Source of the DNA: Brachyhypopomus gauderio
Taxonomy: Eukaryota; Chordata; Actinopteri; Gymnotiformes; Hypopomidae
Assembly: GCF_052324685.1 (NCBI RefSeq)
Contig: NC_135218.1
Location: 13,741,858-13,805,857 of the forward strand
Direction of reading: 5' to 3'
Length of the DNA stretch: 64,000 nucleotides
Each line of letters starts with the position of its first letter. Position 1 is the first letter of the stretch. The position numbers were made by a program, and so were the translations under genes. Of the stretch, positions 1 to 12,892 are shown piece after piece. The notes under the pieces were generated by a model that did not search any database, was not told the origin of the DNA, and saw only the letters and a list, made by a program, of their open reading frames with translations.

Positions 1-170
1 AACACTACAAGAAGCTGTCTTGTTTTCACACTAAAATATCTCCAAACAAATGACATTTTAGTCAAACCAACAGCTAATGTTAATTGTTCACTCAGTTACA
101 CACTGAAGTTGCAGCAGGTTCTTGGTAAGACGTGGAGTGGAATGTAGATCACTGATGCGTCTCATGTTAC

Positions 171-420
171 AATATTTACATTTATGGCATTTGGCTGACG
201 CTTTTATCTAAAGTGACTTGCAAATATGACCAAATATACTTAGATTGCAACATAGACCACAGCTGAGAGCCAAGGGCTTTACTCAAGGCCCAACAATGGC
301 TACCTGGCAGTGATGGATCTTGATCTGGCAACTATCTGACTGGTAGCTCAGTGGATAAAGTACCCAACCTGTACTCATAGTTTTGATATGTTACATTACA
401 GGGGTTCATGGTGCAGCACA
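171..420. repeat. Dispersed repeat in HERC2 intron (teleost ~TTTGGC(T/A)GACGCTTTTATC family)
   Basis: The segment contains the hallmark GGCATTTGGCTGACGCTTTT and, further on, a stretch about activity filler AAGGGCTTTACTCAAGGCCC that I recognise from very abundant fish repeats. A tRNA A-box-like stretch (TAGCTCAGTGG) occurs near 346. The rest of 1-604 is HERC2 intron with no exon seen. Family name is not assigned. Confidence 0.5.
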
Positions 421-604
421 AGCTGTGTACAAGAATCTGGCAGCTTTGTCTGTCCAGTATCCAATGAGTGAATGACATCAAAATCAGACCTGATACCAAT
501 ACGTCAGACTAATATCTAAGAAAACCCTTTACCCTCTTCTAAGGCAGCTCTGTGGGTAAATCAATGGGAGGGAAAAATAAGAGACAGATTCTATTAAGTC
601 GTAC

Positions 605-3600
605 CGTTTTCAGTGACTGAGAGGGTCTGTGCATCTCCACTACCACAGGCCACATCGATCACCTTCAGCCCCTTCAGTGCGGTCACCAGCATGGGCGTGG
701 TCTGGTCCTCGCTGGAACCTGCACGAAGGCATCAAACACAATGAAGCCAGTGCCGCCAGTCACCCAGGCGGGCTGCTGAGGGGGCGGGGCCTGAGGGGGC
801 GGGGCCTCACCGTGGCCCAGGCGGCCGTAGTTGCCTCGGCCCCAGGTGTACAGCTCCCCGTCGGCCGTGATGGCGGCGCTGTAGGTGCTGCCACAGGCCA
901 CGTGCACCACGTGCTTCCCCACCTGCCTCCCGGAGAAGGTGGCGATCATGGTCGGTTCCTCCAGGTACCTGCACAGGAGCACAGCTGGAGTTCCACGCTG
1001 GCCTTGGATAACGAGAGCGTGAGCCTTCTGCACCGGTGCGAGCGTGTCCTTAGAGCTCATCAGTGCTCACATAAAAATAACATTGTATGACGGCGGGCGG
1101 GCGATTTGAATGCGTTATGTGAAGATGTTGATTTATGCAAATATGTTTATTTTAATGGGTTATGCTAAATATTCACTTCTTAAATAGACAATGCAATCTC
1201 AAATATGTGCAAATCTGCAAACATATGACTGCCGAATTGTAGTAAGCAATTCCCAGAATGTTTACATTCCCCACCTACTGTGGTGTGTGAGGGCAGGGTC
1301 GACGTGCTGGTGAGGTGCTCTTACGTGGTGTCTCCGTGGCCCAGACGACCTCCATCTCCGCAGCCCCAGGAGAAGACCTCGCCGTTGTTGGACAGTGCCA
1401 GGTAGTGCTGTCCTTCTGGGTGAGCTGCCAGCTTCACAATCTTCCTGGACGACAGCCCGTGGACCAGCATAGGGGACTGAGGGACCAGACAGGTCAAGCG
1501 AAGGGAATTGGACCTCGTACACAAGAGAACCGTGAACGCTACAGAGGAACCGGGACACTCACCAGCGTGGTGCCTTTGTAGTTTTGGGTGTAGACAGAGC
1601 CAGAAATGGAGAGGATGAGAAAACCCTTCTCGGCACACACGACCTGGGTGACGCCCAGGCTGGACATGGCCTTGCACTGGACCGGCCCGTTCACGTTGGC
1701 GTACACCTTCCATCCCAGCAGACCCCACCCAATGACCTCCTGCAGGGTTCCCTGCAAAACACAGCAAAACCAGCACTGGAGACCAGAGTGTGGAGACCAG
1801 CCTGCTGCTGGGAGCAGATGTTGAAGTTCTGGAGAGATCTGGAGCTCTGATATGGCAAGATTTACTCATCCCGTGTACCGCGTGGAGGTATTGGTGCCGT
1901 ACTGTTACAACACTGCATTCATGGGTGTCACAAGATAACAGGAAATCAAAACACAGCACAGACAGGAATGCATAATGAATCCAGTTACCTGCACAGGGCC
2001 ATGGTCCTCCAGCAGCACAGGCACAGAGAAAACACAGTTAGTCATACAACACTGTTTAAGTAACTGTATGTGGAAATCGTCAGTGAGACTATAAAGGCAT
2101 TCGGGTCAGCTAGGAGGGATGCATAAATTCACTGTATCAGTTCTGTACACTTCTGACCTTTCGATGACCCCTGCTTTAACTATTGGCTGATGTGGCATTT
2201 ATGAGGCTTATGAGGATTAGCAGGAGCAGAAAGGGAAGCGTTAGGTCACGTCCGAGCAAAGGGGGCGTGGCCTCCCCAGGCCGGCAGGTGCAGTACCTTG
2301 CTGGACATGGGGGAGCTGCACTGTGGGGGGCTGCACGGCACCGCCAGGCGGTCCAGGTGGGCCATGATGACCACGGCCGTCTGCCGCAGGTCGATGGCCA
2401 GATCGTTGTCCTGGGGGAGGGTCAGGTAGCGCAGGAAACACTCGTTGGGGCTCAGCGGGGCTGACAGGATCTGCGGGACGAGATGAGGGGGGGGATAGAT
2501 GCATCGGCCTTATTTTCACAAAGCCACAGTGGCTTCCCAGCATGGCTGCCCAACAAGAGGGCGGGGCTCCCACCTGAAGCTCCTCCTCCGGGACGGGCTC
2601 CTCCTTGCTGCCCTGGATGCTCTGCAGGCGCTGCAGGAGGGGCAGCAGGGGGGCGCTGGTGCCCTGGCTGGAGCGCTCGTTATCCATCTCCCTGGTGCCC
2701 CGCTCCCACAGACGCAGCAGCAGCAGCACGGCCGACAGCAGCTGACTGCAGCCGCCGGGCAGCAGGGGGCGACAGAGGGCACAGAAAGAGTCGTCAGCAC
2801 AGCGCTCGGCTACCGTGAGCCACGCCGGAGGAGTGTGGAGACGTGGAGGTGTGTGTACCTGAGCGTGCCCCTCTGGACGGCCAGCTCCAGCAGGATGGCG
2901 AGTACCAGGTGTTGGTCCTGCAGTGGGATGTTGCTGGGGGTTTTACCGCTGCCCCCTCCGTGAACGTCACTGCCCCGCAAACAAAAACACAGCTTGACCG
3001 CCAGCAGCGCCGGAGAACCTCAACGCTGGACGCCAGCGCAATAGGTGAACTTCATCGCACTCTCACTGTACGAGTCTTCGAGGGTGAAGTGACTAACCTG
3101 AGGAATTTGGTGGCCCTCTCGACAACCTCCAGCCAGACGGACGACACGGTGCCCTCGTCGAACAGAGTGGCTTCTGGGAGAGTGCGCAGGGCGTCCAGAG
3201 ACTCCTGCAGCAGCTCGCTGCACAGGTCTGCATCATCGCCTGCACACATTACAACGTTGAGTTGGGGAGGATCTGGCAACCCACACTCAAACACATTCAT
3301 TTCAGAACTTCGGAACTTTGAATTCCTTCCCACCCATCTGTGGAACCTACACGTTGTTGCCAGATAAAATAAATGCACCCTGGCATTACACCACTCCCAT
3401 TTCCATTTCACAGTTAATCTCTTCCTTTCGCACCGAGGATGTTCTGGCCGTCGGACAGGACCCAGGGGTGTGGCTCAGGTTACAGCTCTCCATCCGGAGC
3501 CAGAAAGATTGGGCCCAACATTTCCCAGAGGACACCGCTGCATGGTGCGACCCACAAGAACATCGCTCCCCCCCCGCCCCCTTGCTTGGAGGCAATTGCT

Positions 3601-4477
3601 TGTAGTTCATGCAAAAGGACAAAAGAACATTAGAGGTTGGTCACGTTGGACGCTGTAGCTTCAGGCGCGGAAATTATTTTAGGACGGTCACAGGGTGAGC
3701 CCTACGTACATCACGCTGAAACTCCACAGCCACGTTCTTTCAGACTTTCATGGCCCAACGAGCACCGGTGATGAATGAAAACTCATCACAAGAACACAAA
3801 AGAGTCCATTACATTTTCATTAAAGGCCACCTTAACGCATTCAGAATCAATAGTTGAGCCAATAAAAGCCAGTGAGGGTTTTCCACTGCTGCATGTTAAA
3901 CAGCTCACATGGCTTCATGATGCAGGTTTTCACTTTGTGCTTTTTTGGAAGAAACATGGGCACCTTCAGTCTTTCTGCTTGGTGTGGCCTTTCAAACGGA
4001 CCATGTACAGCACACTCGCCCCATAACTACGTGTGGATTATACAGCAAGAGTCAAGTTACGCAACACAGAACGACAAAGCTGCTTTGTCCTGTCACAGGA
4101 AAGGATCAGGAGCAGGTGAGCAGCGTTATCCACGTCCCTGTCAGACAGCCATCGGTCAATCCCGCTCTCAGGTTAAATGCCTTCGAGGGCACACGTTCCA
4201 AGCATTAGCATTCCCGGGAAGAGTATATAGGTCAGACGGCGAAAGAGATTTATTGGAAATACCTTCTTTAAAGGGTTCATAAAATAGAGACGCTGACAAC
4301 AGGCCTTTTAATTGCCTGCAGTGATAAAACACTGAAGGCGTCCAGCGTGAAAGCCGGCAGGCACTCACCGGACCTCCAGGCTCGGCGGAGAAAGGCAAAG
4401 GCAAAGGAAAGAGCAGCTCTGGACCCGACTCGAGCCAAGCCTTCCACTCCCTTACTGACAGGACGGGCACTGCAGAG

Positions 4478-4538
<61 letters not shown>

Positions 4539-6604
4539 TTTGCTTGTGAATCAACAGGGTGAGGGCACACAGAAGGGCAGTGGAGTAATGGGCACGTGTG
4601 CCCTGGTACCTCTTGTTGTCGGCGGTGGGCAGCGGGGGGGTGGGCGGGCTCTTCCAGCGGGCTCGGTACTTCTCCTCCATCATGCTGTGGGTGAGGGAGA
4701 TGAGGTAGCGCTCCAGAATGAGCAGGCGCTGGCTGAGGCGCCGGGCCGACAGCGTGCTCTTGGACGCCTGCGACGCCATCCTCTGCTGCTCTGCCACCAG
4801 CACCATCAGACAGTCCTTCAGCTCCACCTCATCTGAGCACACACGCACACAAACACACACGCACACACACACACACACACACAGCCACCATCAGGCCACT
4901 CCGCATACAAAACTACAGCAACTGAAATACATTTAAAAAGAACCCAGACGGTCGGTAGCTTGAAGGGAGCATATCCCAGAAGCACTTGGGGAGGAGCCCT
5001 GCCAACATTTCCGCCCCATCCCACCTCCGAGCAGACCCGTCAGGCTTCTTGATAGCTTGGTCCAGGCATGTGTGCAGCTGGGACACAGATTTACCTCAAA
5101 CAGTGTTACGGGTTTATGGCAGTTCAGTGTCTACATTTTACACCACATCTTAGTCCTAGGAAATTATGAGAGCAGTTTCACTCCACGACAAATACAGCTA
5201 CAAGAAGCAGATTTTATATTTGGGATATAAATATTAGGTGTCGTCCCCAAAGCTGGAGTGGTGGCTAACGCTGTCGCCTCCCAGCAAGGTGGTCTGGGTT
5301 CGATTCTCAGAGGAGAGAGAAAGGCAGACAGTCAAAACTCCAGACTGCCTGTTTGTCTTTACAGAGTCCCCTTAGGTTCTAATCCATCAAGCACATATAT
5401 CTCACTGCAATAGCTGGACTGGACTTGTACAACAGAAGACAGACAGACACTGGGAGTTAAAATAGCCATTCTGAAATCCACTAAAGCTTTCTGCAAGCCA
5501 GCTAGTCTCCCACCGGGAGGCACGGACGTCTACACCACATCTACTGGGGCACTGCACTTAACACGTGGAGGTCAGGGGTGAGGGAGCGAGTGAGGGAGAA
5601 GGAGCAAGTGGAGGAGAGAGTAAGAAGGAGCAAAGAGACAGAGGGAGGGAGGGAGAGAACAAGGGAGACAGTGAACGAGAGAGAGAGAGAGCGAGAGAGA
5701 GAGGGAGGGAGAGAGAAACCAAGAGTCAATGTGTACCTTTGAAATTTGGCTATATCACAATGGTCATTACTAAAAACATGACCTCCCAAAGGAGGTCACA
5801 TCAGCTTAGATGGCTGATCAGACCCACTATACGACCCTCACACGTGCGACCTCAGATTGCATAAACAGCCTAGACTGAGTGAAATGTTGAGGCAACAAAG
5901 AATCCCTACGAGATCTTCCTCCCTGTGAAAAAGGTTTTTAGTATTTTTAGAACATTGTGATGCTACGGGTTTGGCTGGACCTTCCCCACGCTTCATCATA
6001 CACACACAGCAGCCCAACATTCACAGGCCTCCGGTGCCAAGCAGCAAGAACCTCCAGCAGTCCAATCGAGACCTTTCACTCCATAAAAACACTGGCATCG
6101 GCTTGACTGCATACTCGAAACAACGTTCATGCAATGCAGGGCACAAATCCACCGTCAAGAAGCAATCAATTCCTTCGATTTCCAATCTGAGTTTCATATT
6201 TCAATTTCAATTGCGGACATAAAAAAGGATGGTCAAAAGATTATAGGAAGAAAGGTGACAAGACCGTCGTCGTTAATGCAGTTCCCAGATCCACTATTTT
6301 ATGTAAATTAAGATATTCAAATGAATGTAGTTTGCTAGCAAGTACAGGACGAGGAGGTTACAAGCGTGCGGCATTTATGGAACGTTGTACCACGTGTTGT
6401 GTGCGGATCTCGCTGGGGGAGCAGTGCTTTTCCATCAGCGTGTTCTTATCGGTACCCACCAGAAGATCAAGGCACCCCACCCAGAGCTGGCTGTAAACAC
6501 AACGGTAAAAATAACTACCCGTCACAGACTGTTTGTACAGTCACCCGAGCTGCCCAACTCTTCACGTGCCTGATGCCAAAAGCCCTCTCTCACTTTCACG
6601 CACG

Positions 6605-6635
<31 letters not shown>

Positions 6636-9600
6636 GTCGTTGTGAGAGGGAGGAGGTGACCCATGTTGTAATAGCACTGAATACTGGGACACATTTAGAC
6701 ATTGCAAATCCATCCAATCTCCTCCACTACTGCTCTATAATGCTGAGAGTAGGAAACACATCAGCGTGAAAGAGGGGGTGGTGAGATGTGTCGGGGGGTG
6801 GGGGGGGGGGGGGGGGGGGGGGTGAGGGTGTGTCGGGGGGTGGGGGGCGTGGGGGGGGGGTGAGGTGTGTCGGGGGGTGGGGGGCGTGGGGGGGTGGTGG
6901 TGAGGTGTGTCGGGGGGTGGGGGGTGAGGTGTGTCGGGGGGTGGGGGGCGTGGGGGGAGTGAGGTGTGTCGGGGGTGGGGGGCGTGGGGGGGGTGGTGGT
7001 GAGGTGTGTCGGGGGGTAGGGGGGTGAGGTGTGTCGGGGGGTGGGGGGCGTGGGGGGGGTGAGGTGTGTCGGGGGGTGGGGGGCGTGGGGGGGGGGGTGA
7101 GGTGTGTCGGGGGGTGGGGGGGTGAGGTGTGTCGGGGGGTGGGGGGCGTGGGGGGGTGGTGGTGAGGTGTGTCGGGGGGTGGGGGGGTGAGGTGTGTCGG
7201 GGGGTGGGGGGCATGGGGGGGGGGTGAGGTGTGTCGGGGGTGGGGGGCGTGGGGGGGGGTGAGGTGTGTCGGGGGTGGGGGGCGTGGGGGGGGGTGAGGT
7301 GTGTCGGGGGTGGGGGGCGTGGGGGGGGGGGGGTGAGGTGTGTCGGGGGTGGGGGGCGTGGGGGGGTGGTGGTGAGGTGTGTCGGGGGGTGGGGGGCGTG
7401 GGGGGGGGGGGGGGGGGGGGTGAGGTGTGTCGGGGGTGGGGGGCGTGGGGGGGGTGGTGGTGAGGTGTGTCGGGGGGTGGGGGGCGTGGGGGGGGTGGTG
7501 GTGAGGTGTGTCGGGGGGTGGGGGGCGTGGGGGGGGTCCTGAGGGGACCAGTTCTTAAGCAGAGAGTGACTGTTGCCAGGGAAGCTCCAACTACCCATCG
7601 TACAAGACACCACAAAACCTGAGAGAGCTCTATCTTTAAGTCAGAGATTAAACTTATCCTGCAGGCCTGAAATTAGTGCTGGCTTGTCAAAGCAAGTTTT
7701 GTTCTTTCGAACGGCCCGGGGGGAGTGAGGGGTCACGATAAACCGCCTTCCCTCAGCTACTCAGCAAGGAATGTAGCATGTGCTCCTTAATTCTGCATAC
7801 AGCGAGGCCTGGTGAGAAACGAGTGGGATGATCGTGCACTATACGTGTAGGTGGAAGTGCCCAGCACGCCGAGTTCAGGACTCCAAGAGCCAGACTCCCC
7901 GTCCGCCGCTACACAACGGGATTATTCTACAGCTCCGCCCACCTGGCTGCCTGCCCCAATCCCAGGTCTCGATGATAGAATGGTGGATAGATGACGAAGA
8001 CACCTCCTCCTCTTCTTTCTTCTCTTTATCGCTGGACTCGTCTTTCTTCTGCACACCAGCACAATCTGCAGAGTCCTCTGAGAGTGGATTTAAAAAAAGT
8101 TATTTTAGTTTACAAATAACTATAAAACCTGAAAACAAGAAGACTACATCAACGTGCTTTACATCATACGCAAGAACGTGATATGCCCATGTTGAGATGA
8201 TGCCGTTTGCTTGTTTACCTGGATAGGCAGATTCCTCTCTGTTGAAGACAATTTCCTCATCCTTCACCATTTCATTCCACATCTCACTCAGTCCCTCGGC
8301 GGAAAACGCACGCTGCAACAGCAGAAACGTCCAGATATCATTCACAAACCCAGATTTCAAAATTCTATGGTAAATCTTCATCCAAGAACAAAACTCCCAT
8401 AGAACCTTCTATTTAGGACCATAAAGAATACTCCAAAACCATTCGATACCACGACTGCAGTATGTCACCCGGTAGGATGCCAAGAAGTCAACATCAGAAA
8501 GACAAAAAGAGCTGCAGTCCTCATAGTGTACGACTAGTCCCCACCACAAAGACAAAGTAAAAAATATCCTGAAATCTGACAGTGTTTCCAAAACATAACT
8601 AAAAGGTGTATTTGAGTGCAATATTTGCAAAACAAATCTGTGGCGTTATAACACAAAAACCTCCACAGACCTGCATTTCCCCATATAAATAATAAACAAG
8701 GGTTTAGTTAGACACGGGTTTAGTTTTGTTGTTTCCCATGGGAAGTCATAAGGCCTTAATCGGTCACCTCAGGTCACTGTTCAGAGTTGCAGAACCGTAC
8801 CGCCAGGCTTGGGGGCATTTATGGCAGCGTTGGCCAGTTTGAATCACACTGTTCCCGTCTCACTGAAGATGCAGCCTGCAATTGTCATTTTGTCTTGTTA
8901 AATGTTTAATTGAACAGACTTGTTAATGTCTTGAGACAGATGCAGGAAATCACTACACAACTTCCACTAGCAAAATGAACAAATACTGACTGCATAAGTA
9001 TGATTAATCAAGCTGTGAAACAGCAATGTACCTTTAACAGAGCAGATCACTGACAGCTGACCTTTTGTCAAGCCCCTAGATTCCACATATTAACACTCAA
9101 GCAGCATTACAGACAATAAGCACTTAAGGATGAAAAGGAAAACCAGCATTCTTGGGTTGCACTGTGGCTGGGAGGAGGAGTAATCTTAGAGTTCAAAGTG
9201 CATAGACTGTGGCCCACTGAACTATCTTGAAGTTCAGAAGTGCTTCTCAAACCAGTCCTTGGAACCCACCAGAAGGTCTGCATTTCTACTTCAACACGGC
9301 AACACACGGGGCAACACGGTGGCTTGGTGGTTAGCACGTTTGCCTCTCAGCACTGGGGTCTTGGGTTCAAGTCTCTATCTGAGTGGAGTTTCCATGTTCT
9401 CCCCGTGTCTGCGTGGGTTTCCTCCGGGCTCTCCGGTTTCCTCCCACAGTCCAAAGACATTTTCAATAAAAAGCAGTTGTCTGAGTGTGTGTGCATGAAT
9501 GTGTGTGTGCTTGTATGCCCAGTGGTGGATGGTTCTCCGTCACTGGGGTCTGTTCTCTCTCTACCCCCTTCCTGCACCCCAATCAGTCCTCCAGGGAGGC

Positions 9601-11459
9601 TGTGGATCCTGATAGAGAGTACGCTGTGCGCTGTGTGATTGGTTGTGTAAGAGTTGTACCTGTGTTAACATTGTAATGCGACCTTGGGTATTTTGAAAGG
9701 CGCTATATAAATCGAACATTCATTCATTCATACTTATGAGTCTTTACTCCAAGTTCCCAACTCAGCTCAACCAAGCAGTGTTACATGGTTTGGCCAACAA
9801 AATTAAATAAATAAATAAAAGACTAAAATTTCAATCTGAATGCACGTGTGTTTCAAGTCCAGTGCCAATCACGCCCATACGATACATGCAGCTACACACA
9901 TCTCATTCACTTTGCACATGTTAGCGATTCATAATAGAACATCATACTACAAAAACAAAATCCCTAAAAATAATTAAATCTTTCCCACCCCATTGGTAAA
10001 TATCTCGGGAAACAGTCTATGTGGATTGGTTAATCTCTGCTAGGATAATGTTTAATCACACAAGTCATCCAGAAAACTCTTCACATACATCCATTTTGCT
10101 GACTGACCAAATGTATTTACCTTTTTTTTTGCTGTGTGGAGTAAAAATGTTTTCTATGTGAATGCCAATTTAGTTGTTATGGAGGAAGAGATTATAAACG
10201 GATATAAAATGAAGATGTACATTTTGCTGCTGTGCCACATTTTAGAGTTGATGTCATGAACTCACTGCAAGCAATTCTCATCTTTGTATAATTTAAATAC
10301 ACGTTGCCTTTTTATGTAACTGGCAGTTTTCAGCATGCCACTGTTCACGCGAGGTTAATCGGTCATCAGTTGCTTGGGATGGGCCTTCTCAATTATTTGT
10401 TGATTTAACTAGCTTTCAACCAAGGGCACAGGTGAATTTAGCACTGTGGGACAGACTTAATTGTGGCAACTCATTGTGACAAGTATCTTAATGAACAGGA
10501 ATGAAACACAGTACAAAACATTCAGTATTGCATAGCGAGGTTAGTGTTAAGTTCATGAATCTGACCCACTGTGTGTAAACACCAACAAGAAACTAAAATA
10601 TAAATTTTGGCTAAGCAACACTGAGGCAGCATCACTCAAGCATTACTAAAGAGAGTGGAAACTGACATCAGTGTCGTCATGCCCCCCCCCCCCCCCCCCC
10701 CCACCCAATTTTGAAAAATCATGCTGAGTGAGGAACCCACCTAGTTAGATCTGATGCTAATTATGGCAGTGGAACTCCTTGTGCAATATACAATCAAATG
10801 TTGGCCAACACAGACCCAAAAGGGGACGATGTATTATGGTCACCACTAGATCACTACCAGGAATCTCTTCTAAATCCATTCAGTGCCATCACTCACATGA
10901 AGCAGACTAACTCCGACAGCAATATACACATATCATCCATCCATGCAGACACATGAAAGTGAACCTTTCCTGATACAATAAACATGAGTTTTCCTGACCT
11001 CCCCCAACCCACCACCAGCCACACCTGCTGTAATCCATGGAAATAAAACGTGTTCAGAACAAGATTCTGTTCTGTTCAGAACAATTCACCTTTGAAATAA
11101 TCGAACTAAAAAAACAACTAAAAACTAAAAACCTGACCTCAATCATGATATCTGATATAATCTGATATAGTTCATAATGGGTGCTGTCTGCAGCAGCACA
11201 AGAAATGGACCTTGTAGGAATTAATATTGCATTTACTGACCAGAGTAACCGTGTATTGTTTCCTAAATGTCAGAAAACAGGGTTAGCATGCTTTTAAAAG
11301 GCTAGCCTACATCTCTGCAATACTCTGCATTCTGCAACACTTACAACAAAACAAACTAGGTTAGAGTTTGCCCCTCTCTGAGCACTGACAATCCTTAATT
11401 AAGGTCCCACAATAACCATGTATAAGAGGAGACACAGAAACTGCATCATCACAAATAAC

Positions 11460-11493
<34 letters not shown>

Positions 11494-11778
11494 ACAGTTG
11501 GATGATTATGCATGCTGACATTGAGCAATTCCTGAAATGTGTGCTTTACATGTCTAAGCAGCTATACACATTGACTGGAAACTTGCACAAAACTTCATAA
11601 GTGAAAATGTCTTGCAAGAAAGCCGTGAACGCATAACCCGCACAATCTCATCTGGATGAAGCAACAAACACACAACACTTTTGAGCCTTGAACTGATGGT
11701 GTTTACCTGCAAATCGATCTTCAACCATTTGTCATGGAAACGCAGTTGGGCATCCAGAGAGAAAGATGGAGATGGCAT
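605..11778 (-). CDS. HERC2: HERC2 E3 ubiquitin ligase, 5' part only (13 coding exons, codons 1 to ~612)
   Basis: HERC2 is a giant (~4,800 aa) HECT-type ubiquitin ligase with three RCC1-like beta-propellers, acting in DNA-damage signalling and centrosome control. Coding exons in transcription order: 11778-11707 (start ATG), 8312-8219, 8077-7943, 4832-4610, 4469-4369, 3239-3098, 2969-2859, 2745-2574, 2470-2297, 1751-1563, 1476-1325, 968-811, 718-605. All junctions are GT-AG and phases chain without a stop, giving 612 codons. The first 24 residues, ending KWLKIDLQ, match the vertebrate HERC2 N-terminus; the exon at 4469-4369 is nearly invariant. From about residue 409 the exons encode the first RCC1-like domain, with blade motifs such as [12 protein letters not shown] and [12 protein letters not shown]. 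The final donor at 604 leads out of the window, so the other propellers and HECT domain are not seen. Exon boundaries are inferred by eye. Confidence 0.95.
4479..4534. repeat. (CA)28 microsatellite abutting a HERC2 3' splice site
   Basis: Pure CA on the plus strand reads as (UG)28 in HERC2 pre-mRNA. It ends about 9 nt before the acceptor AG of the exon that starts at 4469, so it lies within the polypyrimidine tract region. Confidence 0.95.
4838..4883. repeat. CA-rich microsatellite abutting a second HERC2 3' splice site
   Basis: Imperfect (CA)n with G and A interruptions; read as UG-rich RNA it ends a few bases before the acceptor of the HERC2 exon starting at 4832. Confidence 0.9.
5255..5440 (+). 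repeat. Truncated tRNA-derived SINE in HERC2 intron
   Basis: An A-box-like block (GTGGTGGCTAACGC) is followed ~35 nt later by a B-box (GGTTCGATTC), the layout of a tRNA-headed SINE. The 3' end is unclear. It lies in the 4833-7942 intron. The body after the head differs from the copy at 9309, so this is another or decayed family. Confidence 0.55.
5575..5715. repeat. GA-rich low-complexity tract
   Basis: Polypurine (GAG/GGGA/GA)n stretch in the HERC2 intron; reading frames across it are artefacts of composition. Confidence 0.85.
6601..6634. repeat. (CA)n microsatellite
   Basis: CA repeat in the HERC2 intron between the exons at 7943 and 4832. Confidence 0.9.
6780..7537. repeat. G-rich minisatellite, ~35-bp unit, about 20 copies
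   Basis: Tandem units of TGAGGTGTGTC followed by long G-runs broken by T or CGT, with variable G-run length. The whole ~760 bp is strongly G-rich on the plus strand and C-rich in HERC2 RNA. It gives long proline/threonine/histidine-rich frames on the minus strand that are composition artefacts. Homopolymer lengths may be assembly-sensitive. Confidence 0.95.
9309..9735 (+). mobile_element. tRNA-derived SINE, near full length
   Basis: Head with A box (GGTGGTTAGCACG region) and B box (GGGTTCAAGTC), then a conserved body (GTTCTCCCCGTGTCTGCG and TTTCCTCCCACAGTCC blocks) that I know from many fish genomes, and a tail GGCGCTATATAAATCG followed by (ATTC)n. The tail resembles LINE-2-type 3' ends, which fits mobilisation by such a LINE. 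A CTGTGTGTGTG segment interrupts the body. Confidence 0.75.
10682..10702. repeat. Poly-C tract
   Basis: Run of about 20 C followed by ACCC in the HERC2 intron. Confidence 0.9.
11463..11492. repeat. Poly-C tract (~30)
   Basis: Homopolymeric C run in the HERC2 intron, 200 bp from the first coding exon. Confidence 0.9.
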
Positions 11779-12760
11779 CCTTTCCTCTTTTTCTGGGCTG
11801 CAAAAGCAGCCTTCCCTACATTCAGATACACACGAGTCAAACCCGCTCATTTTTTAACAGATATTGCAACACTCACCATGTAACCTGTTTTCATAGGTTA
11901 CTCTTTATACTGAGCAGTTAATATTAGTAATAATATGCATACTACTAAGCACAATATTTATAATAAATGCATCTAATGAGACACTACACGACTATAACAT
12001 ATCCTCTTAAGATTGGAGACATGGTAAATAAATTAAGCTTTTAAAAGATGCCAATGTTCTCCCTGTGTATTAATATTAGAACAACAAAAAGCAACAGTTA
12101 ATCCTTAAAATGTGGTTTAGTAACCAAGGTCCTGCAGACAGAATCGGTCTTAAATATGTAGCTGGAATACTAATAGGGTAAAATAAGCTGGCTAAGGCTG
12201 GTTAGATGAAATGACATTTCTGCTAAAGATGTATCAGATGATCAAAGCACATCATGGTGGGAAAGGAAATCTGTGGAACTATGACTAAGAAATTATTTAT
12301 TAAAATAAACTGGGTGTTGGTGTGACCTGGTCGCAAATCCTTGACGCCGATTTAAAATGAGCTGACGGAACTGTTAATAAATCATATAAATAATTGTTGA
12401 CCACAACGCTATGGCAATATTACTTGCATCTGGTTGATGTTGATGTGCTGCGAGTATCTATTAGTCTGCATCAGTGTGCATCAGTCTTCTAGCTAGCAGC
12501 TAAGGTTAGTTAGCTGTATGGCTAGCCCAGCTGAGAAGAGGATATTCTCTAAACGCTGACAGTTAGGTTCTCTTTAGTACCTTCCAAGCTACACCTCACA
12601 TTTTTTTCAGAAACAACGTTGTCTTTCTCTCCCTGACATTTATTACATTCACTAGAGCATAATCAGTGGGTTTTACCTCAGTACTTCTCTTAGTATTCCT
12701 ATTTCTTCGGTCCCCTCACAAGCTCTGCTGCAATTTAAGGTCGGCCATGTTGTGTAATGA
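11779..12760 (-). promoter_or_regulatory. HERC2: HERC2 5' UTR exons, first intron and probable promoter
   Basis: The first coding exon begins at an acceptor next to 11797, so 11779-11797 is 5' UTR. A good donor (GAG then GTAAAA on the minus strand) ends an upstream noncoding exon at 12677. The presumed transcription start lies near 12755. A YY1-like motif, CAACATGGCCGA, reads on the minus strand at 12742-12753; its ATG opens a short uORF of 10 codons. A CCAAT/ATTGG box lies at about 12777-12783. The start site is inferred, not observed. Confidence 0.55.
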
Positions 12761-12892
12761 TTGACATCACTCGCAGCCAATCAAATCCAGCTCGGAAAAG
12801 CGGTCCTACGTCAGTTGTTTTTTATCCTTTAGGGCGGAGCATTCCAGTAGCCAACTAGATATTCCTCCTGAGAACTGCAGCAAACTGTGAAA

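Larger units (their letters stand above)
8313..11706. other. Large HERC2 intron, mostly unique AT-rich sequence with a SINE and two C-runs
   Basis: Apart from the SINE at 9309-9735 and the poly-C tracts at 10682 and 11463, I see no exon, RNA gene or mobile element here. Confidence 0.6.

Noticed and set aside
4347..4562. Histidine/threonine (HTHT) frames over CA repeats, here and at 36239, 37823 and elsewhere
   Set aside because: Microsatellite artefacts.
6735..7615. Long proline/threonine/histidine-rich frames (up to 292 aa) on the minus strand
   Set aside because: They are translations of the G-rich minisatellite; several frames are open at once and no family is matched.
9309..9380. tRNA-like A and B boxes
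   Set aside because: They belong to a SINE head; no cloverleaf or intact tRNA gene could be supported.
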